64,000 bases of DNA from Daedaleopsis sinensis (GCA_033807695.1 CM066308.1:3472001-3536000), one strand, 5' to 3'. Positions 33,891 to 46,159 are shown, counted from the stretch's first letter. Numbers and translations: made by a program. The notes: generated by a model not told the origin, from the letters alone.

Positions 33891-36675
33891 TCATTCCTCC
33901 ATAGCTTCGGGCGACCGCGCATCCCGCCGCGGAGGCGAGGACGCCTCCCGCTCCCTCTCGTCCTCCCTTTCCCTTTCCCTTTCCCTGCCGCTATCCCTCT
34001 CCCTATCCCTGTCCCCCCGCTCCCGCTCCCTGTCCCTGTCGTCCCGCTCCCGCGCGTCCCTGTCCTCGCCCGGCCCCGACAGCGGCACCCGCTGCGCCGA
34101 CACCCTCCTTACGAGCCCCGGCTTTTCTCCCGCGCCCGCGCCTCCGCCTGTAGCGTTCGGGGGCGGCGGGAGCCCCAGGCGCGACGCGCGCGGGCTCCAC
34201 GCCCGGCCGGCGTTCCATCCATGCGCGTGTCCATGCTGTCCGTGCTGTCCGTGTTGTCCAAGTCCGTGCCGCTCAGGCGCGGCCGACGGCGGCGGCGGCA
34301 GCCGCCCTATCGGCTCCCTTTCTCTCTCCCTTTCTCGTTCTCTCTCGCGTTCTCGCTCGCGCTCTCCGCCGGCCCGCCGCAGATGCGACCCCTGCGCTTG
34401 CGCTTGCGCGTCGCCGCGCGGGTCGAGCCGGATGGCGGAGACGGACAGCCGGCGCGCGCCGTCCGCGAAGGGCACGGGCGAGCCCGCGTGCGAGTTGGGG
34501 AAGCTCCTGCTCTCGCCCTCGCGCGCGCCGTAGCCCGTATGCGTATGTGTATGCGCGTGGTGCGGGTGGGCGTACGACTGCGGATGCGGATGTGCGTTTG
34601 CGTGTGGGTGGGGATGCGGACTGGGGTGCAGGTGCGCGTGCGTGTGCTCGACGACTGGGGGGAACGTGTACGACGTCTCGGGGATGCCCGTCGTGCCCGG
34701 GCCCGAGAGCCCGCCTCCGACGCCGACCCCACCCCCGACCGCGACCGCGACGCCGTTCGCCTTCGCCTTGCCCTTGACGCTCGCGCTGCCCATGCTCGGG
34801 CTGAACCCCTGCGGGCCGTGCGTGACCGCCGCGAGCGACGTGCGCGGCGCCCCTCCCCCTCCCCCTCCCCCACTCCCGCTTCCAGCACTGGCGGGCAGCG
34901 CGCCCTCGAGCTCCTCGATCCGGCGCTGCATGCCCTGCATCTCCTCCACCAGCGGCTTCAGCCGCCGCTCGACGGCCGCCGCGACGAGCGCGTCGACGCC
35001 CTCCTGCTGGCGCTGCAGCTGCAGCGCGAGCGCGTGGCTGCGCTGGAGCTGCTCGCCGAGCCAGCCCTTCAGCGTGCGCGCGTCCGCGAGCGCGTCGAAG
35101 AACGTCTCGAACGGCGCGAGGAACGCGCCCTTCTCGCGCGCGTACTGCGGGTGCGCGAGCGCACTGGGCGTTGGGGGCACGAGCGTCGTCGCGATCGGGA
35201 CCGACGCCGTCGGCGGCGAGCGCCCCGCCCCCGCTCCTGTGCCTCCGCTGATCGACGCGACGCCGAGATGGCTGCTGCTGGAACCGGAGTGCGAGTGCAT
35301 GAACGAAGACGAGGACGGGCCCGCGGTCGCCGGCCCGCGCAGCAAGCTGAGGCGCGTGGGCGTCGGGGGCACGCGGCTCGCCGTCATGCGCGGCGTGCTC
35401 TGCCCGGGCCCGAGCACGGGCGGGAGGCTCGGGAGCGCCATCCCCAGGCCCGTCCCCATCCCCAGCCCCGTCCCCAGGCCGGTGCTCGTGCTGGCGCTGG
35501 CGCGCGGGACGGGCGGCGCGCTCTGCACGGACGGGGGGAGGCGGTCTGCGCCGCCGTCGAGCGGGCTGATCATGATGTCCGCGGGCTTGCCCTTGGCGCC
35601 ACCGAGTGCGCGGGTCGCGCGGCGGCGCGCGAAGCTGATGGGGGGTGGGGGCAGCGCGTGTGCGGGGACGGGGGTGGGGACGGCGTGCGGGGGCTGGGGC
35701 TGCTCGGGCACCGGCGGGGGCTGCAGGCCCGCCTGAGGGGGTATTGGGGGCTGCTGCTGTGATTGAATCGCCGCGGTGGGCGGGCTGTGCGGCCGCGTGA
35801 GGGGCGAGACGGCGCGGGCGAGGTGGGAGACGTTCGGGTTCGGGTTGGCGGCTGCGGACCGTCGGGGGGCCGCGTGTGCGGCGGACGCGTTCGGGCTGCG
35901 GCGGCCGGCGCGGGTGGTGCCTGCGTGCGGCTGTTTGGGGCGGTCGTCCTGTGCGGGCCCGGCGGGGCCGACGATGGAGACGGAGGGGGGCCCGAGGGAG
36001 ACGATGCCGGCGGTGCTGCCGCGGCGCTGCTCGATGAGCTCCTTCTGCTGCTGCTTGATGGAGAGCATGGAGCGGACCTGCTCTATCGCGGCGGCGTCGT
36101 CGCGGGGGATGGGGAGGCCCATGACGACTGGGGAGATCGATTTGGCGGCATCGGCGGCGGGGGTGCGGACGTCGGTGTTGATGGGGTGCGAGATGCCGCT
36201 TATCGTCACCCGGCGTTTCTTGTTCGGCGAGGGCTTCGCGGCGGAGGGCGGGGGGGCTTGGGCAGCGGCGAGGTGGGGATCTGGGACGGACCTTGGGGTA
36301 GATCGGGTGGTGGGGGACGGCAGGGAGTCGTAGTCTACCTCCTCCTTGATTCTGACGGTGCGTGGAGAGCGGCGGTCGCTGGGAGGCGGGGTTGGGGCGA
36401 TATTGAAAAGGAGGAGAGAGCACTCACTCTGAGCCCGAGCTGTTATCGTCAGGGTGCGGGTCGCGTTCTGGATGGGACCTCTTGCGTGAGGGGCGGGGGG
36501 TGGGGTGGTGCATGGACGAGCGATGGTCGTCGGAGACGGAGGGAGAACGGGCGTTGAGGTCGAGAGGGGAAGCGCGGGGGTGGATGGGAGGAAGAGCATT
36601 GTTGGCGTCGGAGATTCTGGAGAGAGAGGGAGCGCCGAAAGCCTGGGCGAAGGACGGAAGGGACTGTGTGGCCAT
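33891..36675 (-). CDS. Pro-rich coiled-coil nuclear-like protein, function unknown
   Basis: Two exons (36675-36428 and 36351-33891; 76-nt intron) give 902 residues with phases closing. The N-terminal exon (MATQSLPSFAQAFGAPSLSR) precedes a basic PSRKRSHPERDPH patch. Exon 2 has a basic KPSPNKKRRVTISG patch (possible nuclear signal), a helix VRSMLSIKQQQKELIEQRRG, and long Pro/Ala-rich disorder. Near the middle lies a better ordered helical segment, FLAPFETFFDALADARTLKG followed by heptad-like Leu/Gln-rich sequence to MQGMQRRIEELEGAL, a likely coiled coil. The C-terminus is His/Gly-rich and then dominated by Arg-Glu repeats, with stacked CCCTTT-type simple repeats at DNA level. It could be a chromatin or transcription-associated scaffold; that is only a guess. 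Long overlapping frames on both strands reflect its high GC content. Confidence 0.7.
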
Positions 36676-38924
36676 GAGGCCAGGGTTCGAGGGGGCAGGA
36701 GGAGGGTGTCAAGCGGGGAGGGGGGTGAGCACGCTGGGCACGCTGGGCTGGTCGATGTGTGCTTGGGCGGAGGGGGCGGGGCGCATGGGAGTGGGAGGAC
36801 GAGGAAGAAGAGAAGAGGACGAGCGCGGTGGGCAAACGATCAATTGGCGGGCAGAGGGAGTTGATGAGACCAGAACAAGGCGTACGCCTCCAAGACGCGC
36901 TCGAATCAGAACATCCCTCACGCTCACGCTTCACTCCTCCCTCGGCTAATCGTTGACTTATTATCTTCCTTTCCTCTCTCCTCTCTCCCTGCGCTCCCCG
37001 ACGTCGGTACATGCACACCGTGGCTGGTGCCCCCCGCAGCCGTCGGGCGGGGAGGGAGGTAGTGGACAGGCGCCAGATATGATGATTGCACGTATCGCGG
37101 GCTCGAGCCGGATGACGATCATCGACTGGCGGTGTCTGGGCCGCCCCACTCGACGGCCAACTCTGTTTTATTGCCGAGATACAACACTCTGTCCGGATCA
37201 GGCCACTCCTGCCCGACGCCCCAGCTCCTCCCAATATCGACCGTCACGAGGCCGCGATCCCACCTCGACGCCCGACAACTCCCACCCCGCTCCGTTCGTC
37301 CCCAAATCCCGCCTCCTCCCACGTCCTCCTCCCCCGTCCACATCTTCCCTCCGCTTAGAATATCCTTGTCTCCCGCTGGCCACCCCACCGCGTCGCCATC
37401 ATCCTGATGCGACCTTCTCAGACCCGATATCGATGTACGCGTTCCCTTCCTCTCACAGAACCCGCCCCGGATATGGACTGATTGCGTCGGACGCACTACC
37501 CTCCTCCTAGCGTCATCGGTGCACAGAGACTACAGAGGCAACGCTCCAACGCTTTCAGCCCGCCTTCGCCGCCCAAGTCACTTAACGCTCCTTCTCGCCT
37601 TCTGCTTCTCGTGCCCTCTCCCGCGCGTCCTTCATCCGTTCGACAGCTCCGGATGGCGCGAGCGACTCGGACGATGCGCCGCGCGGCGTACGCGTGACAC
37701 CGCCCGCGCCTCGGACGTCCGGACGTGCGTACGTACGGTCCACGTCGAGATCCACCAAGTGTTCCCGAGTCCCCACCTGAGTCACGGTACGCTTGCGCCG
37801 CGCGTGCACGTCCGCGGAGTATCTCCGGGGCACACTGCGATTCATGCATGCGTGCGGATGCATCTAAAGTACTTACGAGCACTTACGGCATGTCTTCCGA
37901 GCCTTCGAATGTTTCGCCGTGCACCACTTGCAACGCGATCCGAGCCGTTGCATACTGCGGATACACGTACGCCCCACCATATGCAAATGCAAATGCACGA
38001 GTCGTCGAGCCGTCCGAAACATTTCATCCCACCCAGATGCTAGAGCCGACTTGTAACCGCCTGCGCGCGTGTGTACCCGGTGTCCAACCATCCAACCGTC
38101 GGGACTCCCGTCCACCGCTCCACCGCCATACTTACTATGCATATGCATGATGACGTGCGCCGAGTCCCGACGTCGACTTCTACTTCTATACGTACTGACA
38201 TGCGATCTCCTGGCGCAATCTGCGCCGCCACTGTCGTGATCCCGACGTCCGACAGCAAGCTCGACTACGCCGTATATATCCGGATTCTCTGAGAAGATGC
38301 GTGAGTAGGTAAGTACTGTATGTAAGTGCTCTACGTCATCCCTGCACCTTCCCCGCACACTGTGACTATGTACATACTACGCAATACTCTCATTAATCAC
38401 GGCCGCTGCACTTGTGTCTGGTCGATACCAGCACCGTGCTCGCCACGACCACGACGACGGAATCCAGTAAGTACTTGCGAACTTGCAGCTGTACTTATCG
38501 TCCGCAGGTTTGCAGGCGCTCAAACGCGTCCCATCATCCAGATTCCATGGCCATCAACACATACTTAACCCAACACGGCAACTTCCATTCATGCGGAGGC
38601 GGAGGCGTACATACCCCTGCGTTTCACCTTTCAAATACATATCAGATTTCATTGTCATGACTCATTGTCACGCCGTCCGAGTCTCAGAAGTGTTCTTCCT
38701 TCTCGCTTACGTATCGTACCGTACCGCACAGTCTAGCCATAGCAGGTATGGGTATGCTACCAGCAGTACCACTTGTGCTCGCGGGTCAGGCTGCGGCTGC
38801 GGCTACCGTGCATGCATGCGTGCTCGCTCCCCGGGCCCGAGGTCGGAGGAGTGACTCGTCCACACGCGAGAAGACGGCGAATGCGAAGGTGAAGGCGAAC
38901 CAGCGGCAGCGGCGAACGGTCCAC

Positions 38925-38975
38925 GGAGGACGGAAAACGGAGGACGGAAAACGGAGGACGGAAAACGGAAAACGG
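38925..38975. repeat. 14-bp minisatellite (GGAGGACGGAAAAC)
   Basis: Three perfect head-to-tail copies of GGAGGACGGAAAAC plus a partial fourth, in non-coding sequence. Confidence 0.85.
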
Positions 38976-39646
38976 ACACACGTTACGTACCCGTACCAGA
39001 CCCGTGCCGTTACGAGAGGCGTTGTCGATCGAGGAGGGGCCTCCGAGGTACTACACTGCGGTGGAAGCTGGGTGGAAGTATGTATTAGTAGCCCGGCGTA
39101 TGTTATGTTACGGTACTAGTACCCAGTTCAAACTGGCGTCGGCACGCTCACTGGAGTCTGGATCTACCTCGAGTGCGATGGCGGGTACAGTAATAGCAAG
39201 CTTGCGAGTCTGCGAGTCAGCGAGTCTGCATCGATATCTCACGGCACATCTGCAGCGGCAGCGGCAGCGGTCAGACAGCACCAGGTAAGTACTTAGAAGC
39301 AGCAAGGCTGCACGTACCGGGCCGAATACGAATACGAATATTCGCGTCAAAGCGTCTTCAACTTGTGCCCGAGAACCCTGAACTCTGAACGTTGAACTCT
39401 GCGGGACTGGGCAGGAGGGCCGCTGGTTATCTCCATCGCTATCTCCGAGCGTGCGCGAGCGCACGCGCACGCCCAGTGCTTTGTTCTCCAGCCGCTTCCC
39501 GTTCCCTGCATCCAGTCCCCAGTACTCAGTCTCAGTCCCGGTGCTTCGAACTTCGTCGCGAGTGCTTCTTGCGCCGGCATCGGGCAGACAGACTTTGTTC
39601 GGGCGCCGCGGCGTCGGCGTCGGCGTCAGCGATGACGATGGCGGTC

Positions 39647-39655
39647 GGGAGACAA

Positions 39656-39688
<33 letters not shown>

Positions 39689-39690
39689 GG
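39647..39690. repeat. 7-bp AGGAGAC tandem repeat
   Basis: About six copies of AGGAGAC with small variants (AAGAGAC, GGGAGAC). Confidence 0.8.
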
Positions 39691-40049
39691 GGCCCCCACT
39701 CGGCGGGACTTGCTGGACTTACTGGACTTGTGTTTGCAGGCACCAAGCGCAAGTGGTGAATATGCCCAGCGCCTGACACTTGACAATTGACGACTGAAGA
39801 CGGTTCAGCATCCGAGTCGTCTGGTGCCAGGCTCGCAATGGGTGGGCTCGACATGTAGACAGACACCTAGGCACGAGCCCTGCGAACAAAGGTCTCGATG
39901 AACGGAGTGGTGTTGCTGGACGGCCCACGGGTGACGGCGGACAGCGCTAGACAAGATCGGAGAGACACATCTCGACACGTCGGGTGGTACGCGACGACGA
40001 GCAACGGTGCGCTGTTTCGTATTGACGGACAGATGCAGATTCAGACACA

Positions 40050-40085
40050 GACGTGGACATGGACGCGGACGCGGACGTGGACGTT
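40050..40085. repeat. GGACNN hexamer array
   Basis: Six units of GGAC followed by GC, AT or GT, giving a degenerate 6-bp array in non-coding sequence. Confidence 0.7.
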
Positions 40086-41651
40086 GAACACTGATGGCTG
40101 ATGACCAGGCATCCTGCAGGCCCCAGGGAGATCACACACACCTATCGTATGCCACCCCGGCGCCCGAGTGCCCGCGTTTGACCCTGTCGAGCTCTATAGC
40201 AGATATAGCATTGATCAGTAAGTAGACTCCAACAGCAGCAGCGCAACAGCGATAAAAACGTCCGTGATCTATGCAGGCACGACCGGCAGCACGCAGGCAC
40301 AGCACTGCGCAACCGAGGGAGATCCCCGTAACTCCAAGCATCTCAAAACGCACTACGGACACGCTAGATCTGCGTCGAACTGCGTGAACGCTGGGCGCTG
40401 AATTTTTGAAGCCGCGCATCGATGTCTGTAACGAGGACGCTGCGAGGCTACGAGACGTCCCGCGTATACCGACGATCGGCGTCGACGACAGTTCACAGTT
40501 CACCGTTCACCGTTCGACGTTCCCTGGTCACCGTGCAACGTTCACCGTGCAACGTCCAGCCGTCGACCCTAGCGCCACCGCAGAATCTGAGCGGGCCAAG
40601 TATGCACCACAGCAACCGTCGCACCGTCGCACCGTCGCACCGTTGCAAGAAGCCGCACCGGGTCCACGCCGTGGGGAAGCGGGTGCGCGCAGGCTATACC
40701 CTATACCTGCGGGCCTTCTCGATTGGCCGGCAAGACGCCGATCACGACGCGGGTGCGGGTGCGATCCCAGCGCGCCGGTGATCAGCCCTTGCCCACACAG
40801 ACGCATGCGTACGCCCAACCCCCACCCTGGGGCAGTGGATATTGACCGTGGCCGTGGCCGTGGTTGCGGTTGCGGTGGGACGCCTGCCAAAGTGTCTCTG
40901 TCAGCACTGCTGCGGCACATGCGTATGTGGGACAGGAGCTGGACCATCGCAAGGGCAGACGTGCATCCCGGTGCGGGACACGGAGGGCCAAGGAGCCCCG
41001 CACAGTACCTGCGCTCTTCAGGCCTGCGTACGGATCCGCTGAAAGAGAGCGCACGGCTCGAGTGTCCGCACGCAGGCCAAATCGGGCACAGAGCACGGAG
41101 CTGTATACGCAGCGTGGCGTGCCTGGAGAAGCACGACAAGCAATAGCAATAGCAATAGCACTGAGACTGAGCAGGCGCACTCACCCCTTGTCGAAGCCCC
41201 TCGGGTCTCCCCACGGCCGCCCCTGGTCCCTCGACGCCCTTGTACTAGTAGCTGGCCCGCGGCGCAGCAACCAAACATCCCCGTTCGAGAACAAGAACGC
41301 GCTCGCACCCAAGCACCCGTTCGACATCGAACGGGCTCCGAGCCAATCCATGCAAGACCGCGCGCGCGGTCGCCATCGTGTCAAGAACGCGCAAACAGTC
41401 CCACTCCTTCTCACCAGCAGAGTGATGCGCAGCACTCCGGGCGCACGCTGAGTCGCCGGCCGACGCAGATCCTCCACCGTGCCTCTCGTCTCATGACCGC
41501 AAGAAATCGATATCTTCTTCCCTCACACCGCACGCGCACGCGCGCACGTCGTGTCTTCAGCCAAGCCAAGCCAAAAGGCACCCCAGCCCCGTCCCCCGTC
41601 CCGCGTCCCGACTCTTCCCCGCCTGCCCATCCGACATCGAGCCTGCGACAA

Positions 41652-42037
41652 TCAAGCGGGCGCGGGCTTCCTCTTCTTCCGCACCGCAAGAACCGTCACC
41701 GTCACCGCACCCGCCGGCGCACCCCCCTGGTTCCCTTGCCCACTCGCCCCAGCCCCAGCCCCAGCGCCGGCTGCCTCGGTCCCGTCCCGCGGGAGCGGCG
41801 CGTTCCGCACCGCGATCGTCCCGTAGATGTGCCCCGCGTACGTCTCGGGCGTCAGCACCGGGTCCGGGAACGGGTTCGGCGAGATCTCCGGGAGCGCGCC
41901 GGGCTTGTGCCCCCCGCCCGCGCCCGCGCTCAGACGCGCGCGTCGCGGCGGGGGCGTGCGCGGGACGTCGGGCACGTCGCGTGCTGCGGGCTCGGGGGTC
42001 CGCGGTCGTCCGTCTGCGGCAGCGGCAGAGAGAGGAT

Positions 42038-42083
<46 letters not shown>

Positions 42084-43373
42084 AGACGGGTGCTGGGGCT
42101 GGGGTGCTGCAGCGGGGATGGCGGGGGCGTCGTCGCAGAGGCCCTTGATCGCGCCCTCGAGCGTCTCCGTCGCGCGCACCGCGCGCTCGTGCGTCGAGAA
42201 CTCGTGGTGGTTCATGAGCGACGCGACGATCCGGCGCACCATCGTGGACGACACCTGGCCCGGCTGCGGCGCGAGCGGGGACGGCTGCGCCGCCCTGCCG
42301 ACGGAGACCGCGGGCGGGGTCGAGACGGCGAGCGCGAAGAAGCCGGTGACTGCGCCCGCGACGCATTCCTGGCGGAAGGACATGCGCTCCCAGAACTCGT
42401 CCGCGCTCACTTTCCCGAGCTCGCCCTGGATGTGGGCGCGCTCGTCTTGCTCTTTGTCCTTGTCCTTGTCCTTGTCCTTGTCCTTGTCGGCGGCGGCGGC
42501 TCCTCCAGAGGACGTCGGGGCGCGTGCACGCTTCCGTTGCGGCGAGCGCACGCCGCCCTCGGTCGACTTGATGTAGGCGATTTCGTCGAGGAACCGCGCC
42601 TTGGGGTCGTCCTCGAACCACGGGATGAAGTGCCCAAGGTTGTGCGGCGCGTCCGCGTCCACGTTCACGTTCCGCGGACAAGGGAGCGGGACGTCCCTCT
42701 GAGAGTACGGGTGCCCGTACGTCCACTGCACGTCGGTGGCGCTCGGCGGGGCAGCACGAGAGAGCGCACGGCTGATGGTGTGTGCTGCCTCGAGCTCGGA
42801 GTACCCCGGGAGAACGTAGTAGAGCCTGACCTTGCCCGTGCCCTTCAGCCCCGCGCTGACCTCGGCCGCGACCTCGCTGTACACCTTCTTCCACCATGCG
42901 CAGAGCTTCGTGTCGGACAGCGGACGCTTGCCTGCGTACTCGGAGGAGTTGGGGAACAGATACTGGTTCTGGGCGCGGGCGAACAGCTGGACCCAGAGGT
43001 GCTGGACAGAGATCGGACGCGTGACGGGGTCGGCGTAGTACGTGAGGAATGCGCGGACGAGGGTCGCGGTCGGAGAGGGCGCGGATGCGTGTCCGGAAGA
43101 GTCGACCTTGGACACGTACAGCACGCCGCAAGACGTCGAGGGGATGTTGTACACGGAGGCCTCGATGGCGGTGACGAGAACGTGCGGCGCGTCGGGGCTG
43201 GCCTGTTCAGAGAGGAGCACGAGGATGTCCTGCAGATACGCTCGTGGTCGGGGATGCGCGTACGGGAAGAGGCCGTTGTGTTTGCGAGGGGAGGAGGTGA
43301 GGACATGGATGTGGAACGAGCGGGTGCCGGGCAGGTCGGCGAGGGCAGCGAGGAGCTTGTCGCGGAGGCTCAT
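41652..43373 (-). CDS. rtt109: Histone acetyltransferase Rtt109
   Basis: A fungal-type acetyltransferase that modifies newly made histone H3 on Lys56 (and N-terminal lysines) with Asf1 or Vps75 during replication-coupled nucleosome assembly. A single exon gives 573 residues; the ATG at 43373 begins MSLRDKLLAALADLPGTRSF, the normal start of the fold. Conserved blocks: HVLVTAIEASVYNIPST, NQYLFPNSSE (about 137-146), DTKLCAWWKKV, VRLYYVLPGYSELEA, WTYGHPYSQRDVPLPCP, the acidic-loop IPWFEDDPKARFLDEI (about 250-265), and FWERMSFRQECVAGAVTGFF (about 327-346). A Lys-Asp repeat (about 297-307) and a poly-Ser run (about 430-446) sit in loops or the tail and are encoded by microsatellites. The C-terminal 220 residues are disordered and longer than in yeast, ending in a basic VRKKRKPAPA stretch. 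Confidence 0.93.
42040..42083. repeat. GAGGAC hexanucleotide array inside rtt109
   Basis: About seven copies of GAGGAC on the + strand. On the coding strand it reads TCC TCG and encodes the poly-Ser run of Rtt109, so length changes alter the protein in two-residue steps without shifting frame. Confidence 0.9.
42454..42487. repeat. TTGTCC hexanucleotide array inside rtt109
   Basis: About six copies of TTGTCC (AAGGAC on the coding strand) encoding alternating Lys-Asp in a loop of Rtt109. Frame-neutral if expanded or contracted. Confidence 0.9.
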
Positions 43374-44613
43374 GGTGGTCTAGGAGTGTTCTGAGCGGCG
43401 GATGTGGGGCATAGTACAGAGGAGGTAGCAGCGTAAGCGTCGAGTGCGGAGAAGGCGGGGGAACTGCATCGCGGCGAGAGCTGCGTTCAACTTCTCAGCG
43501 TTTCTTGCCCTATTCGGGATTTTCCGCCGACAAGGCCGACGACGCCACAAAGGATTCGGTGCACTGTGCAGACCATCTCAGCCGAACATAAGTAGATGCT
43601 AATGGGTGTGCCGTGCACGACACGGAGCTGCAAGGTGAGATGGGGCGTCTGGAGCCTCAGCCTTCACTCAGTAGACGGAGTTCGTTAGATCTACCAGCGC
43701 CTCAGGCGCCGGGCGTGGGCGCTACTCGAAAGAGCATCACTCTCAGTCTGGCCGCTTTTACATCGACTCTGAAAGTTGTAACTGCACACTGGTCTGTTAG
43801 ATCATGTTTACTTATAAGTTCCCCTTGCACCAAGTCCTCCACTGACAATCTATCCACAATGGACGAAAAGAGCTCGCCACGTCTCCCAAGGTATGACAGC
43901 ATCTCTCAGGCTATCACCATGGAATAGGTGAGCTTGTAATCTATCATATCACTAGTACTGACGCGCCTTGCCCATCTAGCTCCACCTCGAACCAGGTCTA
44001 GCCAAGTTGGCTATCCGTACGACTATCCCCCGGGGTACCAAGTCTATTAAGTGAATACACTTACTTCGCTATTCTGCCTACTATCCTACTCACTGCTACC
44101 ATAGGGACAACCTCGGTTTATGTATTGCTAGATCTGCTAATGGACCTATCCTGAGCTAGTCCATCTTGTGCTACGACCGCATTTACGCAGTGAGTACAGA
44201 GTTAAGTATCGGGGATCGCGGCATCCTGTAAAACACTTTCAAGATGAACCATATACTCCCGACTCGTCCCCATACTTCGTACGGCGTTAAAGCTGGCGCA
44301 TGAACCGTTCATGCAACCAGTCCTCATGACTCATGAACTCTCTCACACCGCGCAGTGGAGTCATGAACGAAAGCCGTAAGATTCGTGGTAGTCGTATTGA
44401 TACAGTGCAGCATAACGATACAAATAAGTCATAATGATAAGGAGGGTCAAGGATCGACGGGTGAATGCGGAGGGCGCTGCCCAGAAGGAGTAGTGGCCAC
44501 GATCACAAAGATCGGAAGGAGGTCCGTGACGATGAAGGGAACATGAGGGGGTCGTGGGTCGTGGTCACAGCGCGGCGGCGTGAGAGTCGAAGAGAGGATG
44601 GATGTTCAGACGT
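43374..44613. other. Intergenic, no supportable gene
   Basis: About 1.2 kb, less GC-rich than its surroundings. A forward frame at 43613-43927 begins with GTG and has no domain; I do not call it. A palindromic ATGAACCGTTCAT lies near 44298. Nothing else was seen. Confidence 0.45.
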
Positions 44614-45325
44614 TCACGAACGGACGGAGAAGACGACGGCGAGGATGATGGCAGCGGCGACGAGGAGCGTGATGAGGAGGGCGTACAGACAGCGCCGCGC
44701 CCACTTGATCTCCGTGCGGCGCATCGACTCGATAAGCTCCTCGCGCTCGTACGCCGGCTTCGACGACTCCCAATCTTCAGGCGCACGGAGGGGTGAGAGG
44801 AGGATGAGCGCGCCCGCGATCCAGAAGAGGGGGAACACTGCGTTGCAGAAGCAGAACCTGTCAGCGTCGTGCGGCATGAACGTGCGGGGACAGAGACTCA
44901 CGGAAGCCGAATTTGAAGAGGTACATCGCGAGCGTGGGCTGGTCTGAGACCTGCGTGTACGCGGGGGGCGCAAGCGAGTCCTCGTACGAGGGCGGCACCT
45001 CTGACTCCGCAACGGTAGATTGGCGCAGCTCGTCGTGCCGGCTGTCGTGTGTGCCTGTGAGGGTGGGGCTGAGGCTAAGGCTCAGGCTGGGGGTGCGGCG
45101 CGAAGGCGGAGGGCGCGACACTCCGAAGAAGGCGTCAATCGCGTCGGTAGCGTCAGCGTCCACGGAGGTGCGCTGTGCGCGGGGTGCATGAACGAGCACG
45201 GGAGTGGGCGGCGTGAGGGGGCCAGCAAGCTGAGCCTCGAGGTCGCGTTCAGGAGTGGCCGCGCGGTCGAAGAGACCGAAGAAGGTGGGGCGGGTGGTGG
45301 AAGTAGAAGCGACAGAGGGGGCCAT
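44614..45325 (-). CDS. Small two-helix membrane protein with two PPxY motifs
   Basis: Two exons (45325-44902 and 44837-44614) give 215 residues and the phases close. The acceptor is the second of two candidates; only it joins both halves in the membrane-helix frame. A hydrophilic Ser/Thr/Pro-rich N-terminus (about 130 residues) includes PTFFGLFDRAATPERDLEAQ and, at about 108-123, VPPSYEDSLAPPAYTQ with two PPxY motifs. A first hydrophobic segment FGFLFPLFWIAGALILL follows, then a charged loop EREELIESMRRTEIKWARR and a C-terminal segment CLYALLITLLVAAAIILAVV near the end. PPxY motifs bind WW domains, including those of Rsp5/NEDD4 ubiquitin ligases. A role as a membrane adaptor for such a ligase is inference. 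No named family was recognised. Confidence 0.75.
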
Positions 45326-45910
45326 TTCGTGAATGCAGCTAGATAATGTGCTGAGGATGGGTTTGATGTTGATGTGAGTCTGCGGGCTGGATAGCTGGGC
45401 AGATGTTGAGGAAGAGAACTCGGAAGGCGAGGAGTGGTGAGGAACCAGCCATGACGGAGAACACAGAGATATATACGCGGAGGAGTGGCTAACGTATAGC
45501 AATCCTGGAGGCAATCGTAGAGGCAATCGAGACGCAATTCGAGCGGGAAAGCGTGGACACACAAACCCCGACGACGGCGTCGCGATGTGGGCGACCCCAA
45601 TCCGCCCCGCACTCACGCCCACCTACACGACCAAACTCATGCAAACAAACGCCTACGATCACAGGCGCTGCCAATTGTGACGAGCGCCTGTGGGCACCTG
45701 ACCTTGTCGCGCGACCCCAGGTCAGGTGATGGTGTTTCAGTACTCAGTACTGGTCTCTCCGAGTCCTTCCAAAGCATCGCGCTCCTCTGTATGTGTCTAG
45801 TTATGCAATTCTGTTCGTAGGAAGGCTCGGATGTGCTTTATACTCCACTACCAATATGCTTTTGATCAATGCGATGTGGGTATCAATACAATGCTGGATA
45901 TGTGTTGAAA
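45326..45910. other. Upstream region of the PPxY gene
   Basis: About 580 bp. The first part is probably promoter and 5' UTR of the minus-strand gene. Base composition falls to AT-rich from about 45830 on. No gene was seen. Confidence 0.4.
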
Positions 45911-46091
45911 CATCAGGAAAATGGTCACTGTACGGTAGAGGATGATAACTTACTACGAACAATGGTAGAGAGTGATAGTCTTCCGTAGCGCTCGTCCGGG
46001 CTTGATCATCTATGGTAATGAGTGATCGTGTCGGACAAATAATTGGTAAATTGTGGTCTTGTCTGTCGACTAATGGTAATCTATTGTAGAT
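45911..46091 (+). repeat. 181-bp direct repeat, copy 1
   Basis: By eye identical to 46160-46340, offset 249 bp. Starts CATCAGGAAAATGGTCACTG and ends CTATTGTAGAT. Followed by 68 bp that complete a 249-bp tandem unit. AT-rich, unlike the host genes nearby. Confidence 0.92.
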
Positions 46092-46159
46092 TAAAGCACA
46101 AGAAAGATTACATTATACAGAGCTCTATTGATTTGAAGCTACGAAACATAGTGCTACTG

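Larger units (their letters stand above)
36676..41651. other. Gene-poor, tandem-repeat-rich stretch
   Basis: Nearly 5 kb without a gene I can support. The first 300 bp or so is probably the promoter of the minus-strand gene. From 38.9 kb onward short tandem repeats recur (annotated separately), with further GCACCGTC copies near 40615-40640 and ACCGTTC-type copies near 40500-40560. Frames of 60-250 codons on both strands are Arg/Ser-rich, overlap one another and lack domains or credible exon chains. Confidence 0.5.

Noticed and set aside
33702..36557. Very long forward frames, Arg/Ala-rich, opposite the coiled-coil gene
   Set aside because: They are a by-product of extreme GC content on the strand opposite a gene with exact splice phase; composition is Arg/Ala/Gly-rich with no domain.
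37867..39294. Recurring palindrome AAGTACTT, often as GTAAGTACTT (37867, 38469, 39287)
   Set aside because: Three copies of an 8-base palindrome in several kilobases, partly resembling splice donors; not enough to call a regulatory site.
41493..43394. 633-codon forward frame spanning rtt109
   Set aside because: It lies antisense to the clearly conserved Rtt109 frame and reads as Arg-rich sequence without motifs.
43613..43927. 104-codon forward frame between rtt109 and the PPxY gene
   Set aside because: Begins with GTG, has no recognisable feature and no splice-supported extension.
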